A stretch of 64,000 bases of DNA from Pseudomonadota bacterium (GTDB lineage: Bacteria; Pseudomonadota; Gammaproteobacteria; Halothiobacillales; Halothiobacillaceae): the NCBI GenBank assembly GCA_021801265.1, contig JAJYYE010000002.1, forward strand, positions 1-64,000. Reading direction: 5' to 3'. The position numbers were made by a program, and so were the translations under genes. This document shows, piece after piece, positions 1-11,400 of this stretch (the stretch's first letter is position 1; each line of letters starts with the position of its first letter). The notes below the pieces were generated by a model. That model was not told the origin of the DNA. It searched no databases and saw only the letters and a list, made by a program, of their open reading frames with translations.

Positions 1-45
1 TCGTAAAGATACCCATTTCATCCTGCTACGATAGCAGAATTTTGT

Positions 46-78
46 TTGTAAATAATTAATAGTTGCACTATAGTGCAA
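46..78 (+). promoter_or_regulatory. Promoter and ArsR-type operator of the first metal operon
   Basis: A -35-like TTGTAA (46-51) and a -10-like TATAGT (69-74) are separated by 17 bp. The -10 lies inside a perfect 16-bp palindrome, TTGCACTATAGTGCAA (63-78). Bound repressor would therefore cover the -10 directly. The predicted transcription start falls at or next to the ATG at 81, so the mRNA is probably leaderless. Placement is from sequence; function is inferred from ArsR-family practice. Confidence 0.7.
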
Positions 79-80
79 CA

Positions 81-481
81 ATGCATCTAATAAATATTCA
101 ACCCCAAGACATATTCCAATCTCTGGCAGATCCAACGAGGGTACGCATCATGCGTTTGCTCGCCATGACAGGCGAAGAAACCTGTTTGTGTGAACTGGTG
201 GATAGCCTGCTGGAACCACAATACAAACTTTCCCGGCATCTCAAAATTATCAGACAAGCCGGGCTGCTAACGGCGGAGAAGGAAGGTCGCTGGGTATATC
301 ACCGATTGGTGCAGGAAGTTTTGTTCCTGGAGCCTCTTTACCAAATGCTGAAAACATTGCCTGATAACGACGGTATATTCGCTGCAGATCTGGCGCGCTT
401 CCGAGAGCGTATGTGCCTCCGTGAAGATGGCCGGTGTCGCGTGGGTATTCAAAATCCTGAATTGGCAGAGGGGAGCGTGTA

Positions 482-482
<1 letters not shown>
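81..482 (+). CDS. ArsR/SmtB-family metal-responsive repressor
   Basis: This is a winged-helix repressor of the ArsR/SmtB family, expected to release DNA when it binds a soft metal or metalloid. The N-terminal half carries the family core (SLADPTRVRIMRLL, then SRHLKIIRQAGLL as recognition helix). The stretch CLCEL resembles the CxC inducer site of As/Cd/Pb sensors, and further cysteines lie near the C-terminus. I chose the ATG at 81 rather than the TTG at 63, because the TTG lies inside the operator palindrome. The stop overlaps the start of the next ATPase gene by one base, which implies translational coupling and autoregulation of the pair. The true inducer cannot be read from sequence. Confidence 0.88.
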
Positions 483-2389
<1,907 letters not shown>

Positions 2390-2431
2390 CGCGCTTTATT
2401 TATTTTTATTTGACGAAAGGAAGGATCAAAA

Positions 2432-3037
2432 ATGATCAAGTATGGCTTCGGAAAAACCGTCGACATGTCGTTCGACGACGCGATTGTGCACGTGACCCAA
2501 GCGCTTCAGGACGAGGGCTTCGGCATACTCGCCGATATCGACGTCGCGGGCGCAATGAAGCAGAAACTCAACCAGGATATGCCGCCCTACCGGATTCTGG
2601 GTGCGTGCAATCCACCCTTGGCGCACCGCGCCCTGGAAAGCGAACCGTCCATCGGTTTGCTCCTGCCCTGCAATGTAGTGGTGCGACAGGACGAAGCTGG
2701 CACGGTTCATGTGGAATTCATGGACCCGAACGCGGTACTGGAACTGGTGAATAAACCCGAGATCACTGCGTTGGCGAGCGAGGTCAGGCAACGGCTGGAG
2801 CGGGTGTCCGCCGCGGTAGGTGGGTCCGAAGAAGCGCGCAGCGCGCAAGCCGACGAGACCATGGCGAAGGTAAAGGTGGATACGCAGCAGATGCAAGCGA
2901 GCATGGAAAAGATCCATCAGGCACAGGATCCCAAGGAACAACAACGGCTTATGCGGGAACACATGCGGCAAATGCGCGAGACCATGCGCTCGATGGGTGG
3001 CGAGATGCATGGCAAATGCATGTGTTGCGGCCATTAA
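2432..3037 (+). CDS. DUF302-domain protein with Cys/His tail
   Basis: The N-terminal 130 residues match the DUF302 fold, a small beta-rich domain often found near metal or stress genes and without an assigned reaction. The C-terminal third is a charged, methionine-rich helix that ends in MHGKCMCCGH, a likely metal-binding tail. A good ribosome site (AAAGGAAGG) precedes the ATG. It follows the ATPase in the same direction with a 42-base gap and is probably in its operon. The metal-binding role of the tail is an inference. Confidence 0.75.
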   Translation: MIKYGFGKTVDMSFDDAIVHVTQALQDEGFGILADIDVAGAMKQKLNQDMPPYRILGACNPPLAHRALESEPSIGLLLPCNVVVRQDEAGTVHVEFMDPNAVLELVNKPEITALASEVRQRLERVSAAVGGSEEARSAQADETMAKVKVDTQQMQASMEKIHQAQDPKEQQRLMREHMRQMRETMRSMGGEMHGKCMCCGH

Positions 3038-3051
3038 CGGTGGAGGTCGCC

Positions 3052-3288
3052 ATGGACATCAAGCTGCTTATCACCCGGACTTGCCACTGCAGCAACATCG
3101 AACAGGAGTTGCGTGATCTGGGACTCACATATGAGCGTTGCTACGCTGAAGACCACCCGGAACTCGTGGAGCGTTTCCAGATTCGTCATTGTCCTGTGCT
3201 GATCATTGATGGGACGCGCGTTATCCCCGTGGATGGCCTGATGGAGGGACAGATCAAAACCTTGCTGGCAACAGGAGATAAATTATGA
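3052..3288 (+). CDS. Small thioredoxin/glutaredoxin-fold protein
   Basis: This 78-residue protein has a thioredoxin-like pattern: beta strand MDIKLLIT, then TCHCSN in place of a CxxC, and the cis-proline region RHCPVLIIDG. CHC rather than CxxC suggests metal or thiol binding more than classical disulfide exchange. The ATG at 3052 follows GGTGGAGG and gives the usual length; an earlier in-frame start would overlap the previous gene. The last four bases overlap the next gene (ATGA), so the two are translationally coupled. Confidence 0.65.
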   Translation: MDIKLLITRTCHCSNIEQELRDLGLTYERCYAEDHPELVERFQIRHCPVLIIDGTRVIPVDGLMEGQIKTLLATGDKL

Positions 3289-3536
3289 AATGCCCAGTAT
3301 GTACAGAAGTAAATCTGGTGATGACTGAGCGTCAGGGAATTGAGATTGACTACTGCCCCCAATGTCGCGGTGTGTGGCTAGACCGGGGTGAGTTGGACAA
3401 GTTCATTGAGCATGCGGAGCGTCAGGGTGGCGACCGACCGCGCGGTGATTACCCCGAGCGGCAAGAGCGCCACTACCGCGATGACGAGCACCAAGATAGG
3501 CCGCGTAAGTCCTTCCTCCGTGATATGTTCGACTGA
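3285..3536 (+). CDS. TFIIB-type zinc-ribbon protein
   Basis: This 83-residue protein matches the bacterial zf-TFIIB family. It starts MKCPVC, and a second pair YCPQCRGVWLDRGEL completes a four-cysteine zinc site. The C-terminal half is very rich in Arg, Asp, Glu and His and is probably disordered. Function in this family is not established. It overlaps the previous gene by four bases and belongs to the same transcription unit. Confidence 0.75.
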   Translation: MKCPVCTEVNLVMTERQGIEIDYCPQCRGVWLDRGELDKFIEHAERQGGDRPRGDYPERQERHYRDDEHQDRPRKSFLRDMFD

Positions 3537-3545
3537 GGGGTGGGT

Positions 3546-4106
3546 ATGAGGAGATGGTTCTGGATCGGCGGTCTGGGTTTGGTGATTTTACTGGCACTCC
3601 TCGTCTGGGGGGGTATCGCCGGCGTCGGCCTTGTAACTGACAGGTTGCCTCAGTGGCTCGCCGGCGGTAAACAAATCGCCGCGCAGCCCATGCAAAAGGC
3701 CGAAGAGATGTTGCCCGGACTCAAGGAGCGAGTTAAGGCGCTCGTGCCGCCAGAGCTGGGACAAAAGGTCGAAGAGTGGGTGCCGGGCGCAGCCCTGCCC
3801 AGGCAGGACGTGGGCGGCGAGGACATCGCGGGCGTCCCGCGTTTTCCCGGCATGATGCGAGTCACTTTCAGTGTTCAGGAGCAAAAACGACGTGTGGCCT
3901 ATAAAGGCAAAGTCAGCTTCGCCGAGGTCATCGCATTTTACGCTCGCGAGATGGTGACACTGGGATTCAGTAAAGAGGTAACTGCCGCCTCCCCCACGGA
4001 AGAGGTCCATGTCTACGCCAAGGGAAACCGTCGCATTGAGCTTAAGCTTGTGAAAACGGCGCGACTTGGCATGGAGATGACCGAGGTGGAAGTCCGGGAA
4101 TTGTAA
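3546..4106 (+). CDS. Hypothetical single-pass membrane protein
   Basis: I do not recognise a family. Residues 4-27 form one hydrophobic segment (WFWIGGLGLVILLALLVWGG), so the rest is probably periplasmic. The C-terminal domain contains FPGMMRVTFSVQEQKRRVAYKGKVSF, like a small alpha/beta domain that brings together strands and a helix. The ATG at 3546 has GAGGGG upstream. It lies nine bases after the zinc-ribbon gene, so it is likely expressed with the ArsR operon. Confidence 0.6.
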   Translation: MRRWFWIGGLGLVILLALLVWGGIAGVGLVTDRLPQWLAGGKQIAAQPMQKAEEMLPGLKERVKALVPPELGQKVEEWVPGAALPRQDVGGEDIAGVPRFPGMMRVTFSVQEQKRRVAYKGKVSFAEVIAFYAREMVTLGFSKEVTAASPTEEVHVYAKGNRRIELKLVKTARLGMEMTEVEVREL

Positions 4107-4224
4107 ACTGACGACATGAGGGCAGTTGCGGGAAAAACATTCAGACAGAAGATGCGCCGCGCGATCCAGAGCGGAATCCTTGGGGAATACGCTTTTGCTC
4201 GATGGCCAGCTAAAGGAGACTAGC

Positions 4225-4476
4225 ATGTGGATGGATTATGAAGGTTACGGCATGGGCTGGCATTGGCTGGGCTGGCTGGGCATGGCGTTTTTCTGGCTGA
4301 TTCCGGTACTGCTGGTGCTGGTCTTAGTGAAGTATCTAATGAGTGGTCGCCGCTCGAACGCCGCAGATGGTGAGAAAAAGCCCGAGGCGCTGTCCGTCCT
4401 GGAGGAACGATATGCTCGGGGAGAAATCGGTAGCGAGGAGTACTTGCAGAAGCGCGACGATCTGAAGCGAGGTTAG
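4225..4476 (+). CDS. SHOCT-domain small membrane protein
   Basis: This 83-residue protein has one membrane segment ([22 protein letters not shown]). Its C-terminal SHOCT motif reads [27 protein letters not shown] domains are common short oligomerisation modules. The start at 4225 is set by the ribosome site AAAGGAG; upstream in-frame sequence is arginine-rich and not membrane-like. It is last in this operon and converges on ynfA. Confidence 0.75.
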   Translation: MWMDYEGYGMGWHWLGWLGMAFFWLIPVLLVLVLVKYLMSGRRSNAADGEKKPEALSVLEERYARGEIGSEEYLQKRDDLKRG

Positions 4477-4520
4477 GCGCTCTAGTGCCCGTCAGCAAGC
4501 GAACCGGAAAATCCTTGTTG

Positions 4521-4858
4521 CTAGCTCTGCAGTGGCTGCAGCATGATGATCGCCATCCCTGCCAGAGCGATCCCCGCGTCAAGTAAATCCCAGCGCGTAG
4601 GTGTTCACCTTCCACCTGCCATAGCCAAATCAATGCAACGGCAATATAGACCCCACCGTAGGCCGCATAGGTACGGCCGGCTGCGCTGGGATGCAACGTG
4701 AGTAGCCATGCGAACAGCGCCAAGCTCGCCGCAGCTGGCACCAGCAACCACCCCGGCTTGCCCTGCTTGAGCCAAAGCCAGGGCAAGTAGCAGCCTACGA
4801 TTTCGGCGACGGCGGTGGCAATGAACAACGCCATCGTTTTAGCTAGCTCCGTGATCAC
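4521..4858 (-). pseudogene. ynfA: Frameshifted ynfA (UPF0060 small membrane protein)
   Basis: The N-terminal 85 residues are a clear YnfA/UPF0060 protein ([14 protein letters not shown]-like segment, [18 protein letters not shown]). The reading frame then shifts. The family's C-terminal segment, [17 protein letters not shown], continues in another frame and ends at the stop at 4521. Adding one G to the GG at 4600-4601 restores a normal product of about 112 residues ending LQPLQS. This is either a real one-base deletion or a sequencing error in a G run. The GTG start overlaps the cadR stop (GTGA), so the two are co-translated. Confidence 0.8.
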
Positions 4859-5319
4859 TCGTGCGACTTTCGTTTAGACAGGCTGGCGCTGCCGTCGGAC
4901 GGGTGACACGCGCACGCCTCGCCATGGGCAGCTGCAACCAACTCTTGCAAAATTCCGCAGTCTGCCGCCCGTTGCCCTGTGACGCATTGAGTGCGAAGTT
5001 GAATGAGTTGTTTTTCCAGTGTTCTGAGTGATATGAGTTTGCTGCGTACGCGCGCAAGATGCTCATCAAGCAGGTGGTTCACGTCTAAGCAGTCGGCGTC
5101 GGGCTTCGACGTAAAATTGAGCAGGCGCTTAATATCTTCCAGCCCCATGTCCAGCGTACGGCAATGCCGGATAAAATTTACCCGTTCAATCGCATCCTGG
5201 CCATAGGCCCGGTAACCGTTGGTCTGGCGGGCAGGTAACTGCACCAGCCCCGCGCGTTCGTAATAGCGTAGTGTTTCAACTTCGATGCCAGTAAGTTTTG
5301 CCAATTCCCCAATGCGCAT
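4855..5319 (-). CDS. cadR: CadR/PbrR-like MerR-family regulator
   Basis: This is a 154-residue MerR-family activator for divalent soft metals. The N-terminal winged helix ([25 protein letters not shown]) is followed by a long dimerisation helix. Cysteines at 77, 112 and 121 match the three-cysteine site of CadR/PbrR/ZntR sensors. The spacing between the last two is longer than in classical CadR, so Zn against Cd/Pb preference is open. The tail [12 protein letters not shown] is a further possible metal ligand. It faces a promoter with a 19-bp spacer that reads into the czc genes. Confidence 0.88.
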   Translation of the reverse strand: MRIGELAKLTGIEVETLRYYERAGLVQLPARQTNGYRAYGQDAIERVNFIRHCRTLDMGLEDIKRLLNFTSKPDADCLDVNHLLDEHLARVRSKLISLRTLEKQLIQLRTQCVTGQRAADCGILQELVAAAHGEACACHPSDGSASLSKRKSHE

Positions 5320-5356
5320 GAGTCCCTCCGCATATCAATCTAATCGTTCTAACCGC

Positions 5357-5387
5357 TTGACCCTGAAGCCGCTATAGGGTTTACAGT
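5357..5387 (+). promoter_or_regulatory. MerR-type promoter of the czc operon
   Basis: TTGACC (5357-5362) and TACAGT (5382-5387) are 19 bp apart, the over-long spacer that MerR-family activators correct by twisting DNA. The spacer region holds the dyad ACCCT (5360-5364) and AGGGT (5376-5380). It sits between divergent cadR and the exported-protein gene that starts the czc cluster, so metal-loaded CadR most likely controls both directions. Confidence 0.85.
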
Positions 5388-5426
5388 GCTTGTATCCTAC
5401 TCAAAGATCAAGTTAAATATTCAACC

Positions 5427-5780
5427 ATGTCTGCTGCGTTCCGACGAATTGTTCACTTCCTGCTGATCACCTTAGTGATCAATGGGGGTGGCTGGACGTT
5501 TAATCGCGAAGCCGTGGCCGACTCGTTTTATATGGAGGCGTCGCAAACTGCACTGGCTGACGATGAATCGTCCGCTGAGCAGTCCAGCGATGAAAAAACC
5601 AGCCTTAACGGCGTGGTGTGCAACCACTGGTGCCACGCCGTGGATCATTTTGTCGGAATTTTTCTGCTGCATCCGATTCTCCAGACGGCGACGCCTGAGG
5701 ATTACTTTGTCTTTTTGCATACCATCGTTCCTCCCTCTCTTCCCGAAGGCCGCTACCGGCCCCCGCGTCTGTTCTCCTAA
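5427..5780 (+). CDS. Small exported Cys/His protein at the czcI position
   Basis: The 117-residue product starts with a basic end and a hydrophobic segment, like a signal peptide or anchor. It carries the cluster VVCNHWCHAVDHF, with two Cys and three His, which could bind metal in the periplasm. It sits directly after the CadR promoter and before czcC, as czcI and similar small periplasmic proteins do in other czc operons. Sequence resemblance to CzcI is weak, so the name is not assigned. No clear ribosome site was seen. Confidence 0.6.
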   Translation: MSAAFRRIVHFLLITLVINGGGWTFNREAVADSFYMEASQTALADDESSAEQSSDEKTSLNGVVCNHWCHAVDHFVGIFLLHPILQTATPEDYFVFLHTIVPPSLPEGRYRPPRLFS

Positions 5781-5865
5781 ATCTGATCCAAATCATGTTG
5801 TGATTTTGTCTTGAGTGCACGCTCGCCTCAAGCGAGCTGCTATGCATGCATCAGAAGGAGTTATC

Positions 5866-7173
5866 GTGCAATTCGTCCCTATTTACCGCAGCCTGCGCAG
5901 CCGGATGCGGCTAATGTGCCGCCTTATCGGCGTGCCATTGTTGCTCGCATCACTTTATCCACTTTCAGCCCTGTCGGCTCCGCTCACTCTGGAGCAAGCC
6001 TGGCAACAGGCTGAACAGGCCAACCCGGCATTGCGCGCTAGCCAGGCGAATCTTGCCGCGGCGCAGGGCGAGCTCACCGACGCCCGTGCGCCGCTGTGGA
6101 ACAATCCACAACTCGCTACGGAGTGGCGCAAGCGCACTATTCCTCAAACGACCGACCCCGCCCGGAGCAACCGCGAGTGGACAGTCGGGCTGGCGCAAAC
6201 TTTCGAAATAGCCGGACAACAGGGCAAGCGCCGCAGCGCAGCGGAACAGTCTCTTGCCGCGACGCAAGAGGTAATCGCGGAAACCCGGCGCCAGCTGCGC
6301 GCAGAGGTGGAGCAGCGCTTCGTGCAGGTGCTTAGCCTGCAACTGCGCATTCAAATGGAAGAGCGGACGCTCAAGCTTATACAGGATGCGGCAACAGCGG
6401 TCAGAAAGCGCGTCGCTGCGGGCGAAGACAGCCGCCTCGATGGCAATCTCGCCAAGGTGGAAGCGGAGCGCGCACAAAACCAGGTGTCTGTGTTGCGGGA
6501 GCAACTGGTCCAGGCACGGGCCGAGCTGGCCACCTTGTTGCAACTGCCGGCTGACAACTTGCCCGAAGTTAGCGGAGATCTCGATCCCTCGTTAGCTTCG
6601 TACACCTTGCAGGAACTGCTAGCTTCGGCTGCCAACCGTCCACTACTACGTGCGTTGGATTATCGGGAAAAAGCCGCCCGGAGCCGGCTCGATCTGGAGC
6701 GCGCGGCAGTTTATCCGGACGTGACGCTGGGCCTCTCCAGCGCGCGCGAAGGCCCGGCTAATCCCCAAGACAGAATCACGGGTTTGAGCGTCTCCCTGCC
6801 GCTGCCGCTGTTTCGCCGTAACGCCACCGGAATCGGGCGCGCGACCACCGAGCTGACCCAGGCGCAGGTGCAGCAACAGGCCGGGCAACGCGACGCGCGC
6901 GCTCAAGTACTGGCGTTGTGGGAGCGCTGGGAGAATCTGAAAACGCGCGTCAAAAGGTTGAACGAATCGGTGCTGCCCAGCTTGGAGGAAAACCAGCACC
7001 TATCCTCCATTTCCTTTCGCGCCGGCGAGATCGGGCTGTTGCAATTGCTGTTGGTCAACCGCCAGGTACTGGACGGGCAGCGCGACCTGCTCGACGCCCG
7101 AACCGATTTGCGCCTGACCCAAGTGACCCTGGAAGCGGCAGCAGGCTGGCAGCCCGCACGCGAAGTACGCTGA
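5866..7173 (+). CDS. czcC: CzcC-like outer-membrane efflux protein
   Basis: This is a TolC-superfamily outer-membrane channel of the CzcC type, the exit duct of a heavy-metal RND pump. It has a signal-like N-terminus, then LTLEQAWQQAEQANPALRASQANL and long heptad-like helices in two repeats, as expected for the helical barrel. I chose the GTG at 5866 because GAAGGAG lies at the right distance; earlier in-frame codons lack a ribosome site. About 435 residues is typical. It is followed by czcB and czcA with short gaps. Confidence 0.9.
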   Translation: MQFVPIYRSLRSRMRLMCRLIGVPLLLASLYPLSALSAPLTLEQAWQQAEQANPALRASQANLAAAQGELTDARAPLWNNPQLATEWRKRTIPQTTDPARSNREWTVGLAQTFEIAGQQGKRRSAAEQSLAATQEVIAETRRQLRAEVEQRFVQVLSLQLRIQMEERTLKLIQDAATAVRKRVAAGEDSRLDGNLAKVEAERAQNQVSVLREQLVQARAELATLLQLPADNLPEVSGDLDPSLASYTLQELLASAANRPLLRALDYREKAARSRLDLERAAVYPDVTLGLSSAREGPANPQDRITGLSVSLPLPLFRRNATGIGRATTELTQAQVQQQAGQRDARAQVLALWERWENLKTRVKRLNESVLPSLEENQHLSSISFRAGEIGLLQLLLVNRQVLDGQRDLLDARTDLRLTQVTLEAAAGWQPAREVR

Positions 7174-7202
7174 ACATAATCGAATATCAAGGAATTCATG
7201 AC

Positions 7203-8444
7203 ATGAAAAACTTACACAGCCAACAAAAGCGTGACCTGGGGCGACTGGCCTCCTGGTTACTGGTGGGCAGTTTATCTGCAAGCCTTCTTGCAGGGTGCGG
7301 CGACAAGCCCAAAACACCGGAGAAAGACGCAGCGCAGCCCAAGCAAACGGAACCGGCAGGCAAAGACGGGACAGCACCCAAACAGGAAAAACCCGACGGA
7401 AAAACAGGCGCTGGGAAATTACTCGCCCTGAGCGCCGAAGAAGCCCAAACAGCAGGTATCAAGGTGCAGAAACTGGAACCCCAGGAAAAAGCCGAGCAGG
7501 TCGTGGTCACGGCGACCATTCAGGCTAACCAGGACAAATTGGCTCACGTAGGCCCGCGCGTGCCGGGGCGTGTCGTCAAGGTGAATGCCAGCCTGGGCGA
7601 CCGGGTGAAACCGGGACAGGCCCTGGCAATGCTCGATAGCGTCGATCTGGGCGAGGCGCGTTCGAGCTATCTGCAAGCGGCGAGCGAGGCGGCGCTGGCC
7701 CAGGCCAATTTCGAGCGCGCCCAGCGGCTGAATGCCGACAATATCATCCCCGAAAAGGACTACCTGCGCGCCCGCGCCGAACACGAAAAGGCCCGTGCGA
7801 GTTTGCGCGCCGCCGGTGACAAGTTACGCATGATGGGGGTCGCCCCGGAGAAATCGTCCAGCTCGGTGTTTCCGCTGTCCGCCCCGTTTGCCGGCACCAT
7901 CATCGAGAAAAAAGCGGTACTGGGGGAGCTTGCCCAACCGGACCAATCCCTGTTTACCGTGGCCGATCTGTCCACCCTGTGGATCGAAAGCGATCTGTTC
8001 GAGAAAGACCTGGGCAAGGTCAAGGTCGGCGCCCAGGCCGCCGTCACCGTGTCCGCCTATCCGGGCGAAGTGTTCAAGGGGCGGCTCACCTACATCAGCA
8101 GCACGATGAATAAGGAAACCCGCACGGCCAAGGCACGGGTGGAAGTGCCGAATCCCGACGGCAGGCTGAAACCGGAAATGTTCGCCAGCGCCGCGATCAA
8201 CACTACCGGGGCGAGCGCCAAGGCGCTGATCGTACCGGAAGATGCCGTGTTGCTGTTGCAGGGGCAACCGTCGGTATTTGTCGCGGAGAGCGGCGGGTTT
8301 GAGCCGCGCGCCGTGGAAGTGGGCGAACGTGCCCAGGGGTATGCCGTCCTGAAATCCGGCGTGGCGGCGGGCGAGAGCGTGGTGGTGAGCGGTGCCTACG
8401 CGCTCAAAGCCCGATTGCTCAAATCGCAAATCAGTGCGGAATAG
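7203..8444 (+). CDS. czcB: CzcB-like periplasmic adaptor (membrane fusion lipoprotein)
   Basis: This 413-residue membrane fusion protein links the inner-membrane pump to the CzcC channel. The N-terminus ends in a lipobox (SLLAGC), so it is probably a lipoprotein. A Lys/Glu/Pro-rich linker follows. The biotinyl-lipoyl halves include GRVVKVNASLGDRVKPGQAL, then a coiled-coil hairpin and a beta-barrel segment. The start at 7203 follows the CzcC stop by 29 bases. The metal substrate is set mainly by CzcA. Confidence 0.9.
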   Translation: MKNLHSQQKRDLGRLASWLLVGSLSASLLAGCGDKPKTPEKDAAQPKQTEPAGKDGTAPKQEKPDGKTGAGKLLALSAEEAQTAGIKVQKLEPQEKAEQVVVTATIQANQDKLAHVGPRVPGRVVKVNASLGDRVKPGQALAMLDSVDLGEARSSYLQAASEAALAQANFERAQRLNADNIIPEKDYLRARAEHEKARASLRAAGDKLRMMGVAPEKSSSSVFPLSAPFAGTIIEKKAVLGELAQPDQSLFTVADLSTLWIESDLFEKDLGKVKVGAQAAVTVSAYPGEVFKGRLTYISSTMNKETRTAKARVEVPNPDGRLKPEMFASAAINTTGASAKALIVPEDAVLLLQGQPSVFVAESGGFEPRAVEVGERAQGYAVLKSGVAAGESVVVSGAYALKARLLKSQISAE

Positions 8445-8453
8445 GAGGCGGCC

Positions 8454-11400
8454 ATGTTGAATTATATTGTTGACCTCTCATTGCGCTACAAGGTGCTGGT
8501 GCTGGTGGCGTTCCTGCTGGTGGTGTTGCTGGGCGTGAAAGCCTGGCGCGAAGTACCGGTGGATGCATTTCCCGACGTGACACCTGTACAGGTGAACATC
8601 TATACCGAGGCGTCTGGGCTGGCCGCCGAGGATGTGGAAAAGCTGCTGACCTTTCCAGTGGAAGGTGTCATGGCTGGCCTGCCTGGAGTGGAGGAAATAC
8701 GCTCGGTTTCCTTGTTTGGACTGTCTTATGTCAGCGTGTACTTCAAGGACAATGTGGACATCTACTTCGCCCGCCGGCTGGTGGGTGAGAAGCTACAGGA
8801 GGTCAAGGGCCGCATTCCGGAAGGCTATGGGGAGCCTGTGCTCGGTGCCAATAGTTCGGGGTTGGGGCAGGTGTTCTGGTACACCATCGAAACCGCCGAC
8901 AAGAAGTTGTCTGAAATGGACCTGCGCACCTTGCAGGACTGGAACGTTCGCCTGACGCTGCGTACCGCGTCAGGTGTCGACGACGTGATGTCGTGGGGCG
9001 GACAGGAAAAGCAATATCAGGTGCTGATCAATCCGCAAAAGCTGATCAAATATGGCCTGAGCTTCAAGACCGTGATGGAGACCCTCACCGCCAACAACCG
9101 TCAGGTCGGCGGGCAATATCTCGATATCGGGCAAGAGCAGTATCTGGTGCGCGGCCTCGGCCTGGTCAGCAACGTGCGGGATATCGGCAACGTGGTGTTG
9201 GCCACCCGTGAGGGGACGCCGGTCTATATGCGCGACGTGGCTGAAGTCAAGGAGGCGCCGTCGCTGCGCTCCGGCGCGGTGACCAAGGACGGCAAGGAAG
9301 TCGTGCTGGGCATGGCGTTGCAACGTATCGGCGAGAACGCCAAGAACGTGGTGGATGCCGTCAAGGCAAAGCTCAAGACCGTACAGCAGGCGCTGCCGGC
9401 GGGCGTTGCCATCAATACGGTCTACGACCGCACCGAGCTGGTAGAGAAGGCGGTCAAGACCGCGGAAGATGCCCTGATCGAGGGCTCCGTCCTGGTGGCC
9501 ATCATCCTGTTCCTGTTCCTGGGAGAGATCCGTTCCGCAGTGGTGGTCATCATCGCCCTGCCGCTGGCCATGCTGATCAGCTTCATCCTGATGCAACAGT
9601 GGGGGTTGTCGGCCAACCTGATGTCGCTGGCGGGCCTGGCGGTGGGGATCGGGATGATGGTGGACGGCGCCGTGGTGATGGTGGAGAACGGCTTCCGCCT
9701 GCTCTCGCACCAGGCCGGCAAGGCGGTGAACAAGACGCACGTGATCCTGGAAGCGGCGCGGGAAGTGATCAATCCGACCGCGTTCGCGATCCTGATCATT
9801 ATCGTGGTGTTCCTGCCGCTGTTTTCTCTCACCGGGCTGGAAGGCAAGCTGTTCAAACCGATGGCGCTCACCATCACCTTCGCGATGGTGGGCTCCCTTT
9901 TATTGACCATGACGCTGGTGCCGGTCATGTCGGCGCTGATCCTGAAACCCAAGGAGGAGAAAGACACCTTCATCGTCAGGTGGGCGAAAAAGGGCTATCT
10001 GCCGTTACTGGACTGGGCGCTTGAGAACAAGAAAAAAGTGTTCTCTGGTGCAGGGGTGCTGCTGGTGGCGTCTGTCGCGTTGATTCCTTTCCTCGGCAAG
10101 GAGTTTATGCCCACCCTGCAGGAGGGCGGCATCATGTTCCGGGTGACCAGTATCCCTTCCACTTCGCTCGACGAATCCATCCGCATCTCCGAGCGCCTCG
10201 AAGCCACGCTGAAAACCTTCCCGCAAACGACTTCGGCCATAGCCATGATCGGACGCGCGGAAAAAGGCGAAACTGCGGACGTAAACTACATGGAAATACT
10301 GGTCAATCTCAAACCACGTGACCAGTGGCCAAAAGCCATTTCCTTTCCCGATCTCTCCCGAGAAATGCAGGATAAGCTGGAACAGGTCGTGCCGACCTCG
10401 GTGATTTCGGCTACCCAGCCGATCCAGATGCGCGTCGAGGAGTTGATTTCCGGGGTGCGCGCCACGCTCGCGCTCAAACTCTACGGCGAAGACCTGACCA
10501 CGCTTGACCGCCTGTCCGGTGAGCTCAAGTCCGCGCTGGAGAAAGTGCCTGGCGTCGCGGACCTGTCGCTAGAGGCAAACAAGGGGAAACCGCAGATGGT
10601 GGTTAAGGTGAACCGGGATGAGGCAGCACGCTACGGTATCAACGCCGACGAAATTCTCGAGGTGGTACAAGCCGGTATCGGTGGCAAGGCGGTGAGTACG
10701 TTGATCGACGGCGTCAAACGCTTCGATATCCAGGTCTGGCTCGCCCCCGATTTCCGCAACAGCGTGGAAGCCATCAACAACATCCCGATCCGCACCCAGA
10801 GTGGCGCGCTGATTCCACTTTCCCAGGTTGCCACGGTGGAATTGGACGAAGGCTATTCCTTCATACGACGCGAGCAGTTGCAGCGCTACGCGGTGATTCA
10901 GATGGACGTGAAAGGGCGAGACGTGGACAGCTTCGTGAAGGAAGCCGCGGCCAAGATCCAGCGTGAAGTGAAAATGCCCGCGGGCTATTGGGTCGAGTGG
11001 AGCGGTGCGTTCGAGAACCAGCAACGCGCCATGGCCAAGCTGGCGGTGATCGTGCCGCTCACTATCGGGCTGATTTTCATTCTGCTCTACACCGCATTCA
11101 ACTCGGTCACCTACGCCACGCTCATCATCGCCAACGTGCCCTTCGCCACTATCGGTGGGGTAATCGGGCTTGCGATCACCGGCCAGTATCTGTCGGTGCC
11201 GTCGGCCATCGGCTTTATTGCCGTGTTCGGGGTGGCGATGTTGAACGGTATCGTGCTGGTGTCGTTCCTCAATGATCAGCGACGACAAGGGCTGTCGGTC
11301 AGGGAGGCGGTCAAGCAAGGCGCTGCGCTGCGCCTGCGGCCGGTGCTGATGACGGCCTCCATCGCCATCTTCGGCCTAGTGCCTATGCTGCTGTCTAGCG

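Noticed and set aside
2410-2754. Plus-strand frame overlapping the DUF302 gene
   Set aside because: Arginine-rich shadow of the real gene in another frame, without a ribosome site.
4126-4224. Upstream extension of the SHOCT-protein frame
   Set aside because: The extra residues are basic and unlike the family, and the ribosome site AAAGGAG clearly serves the ATG at 4225.
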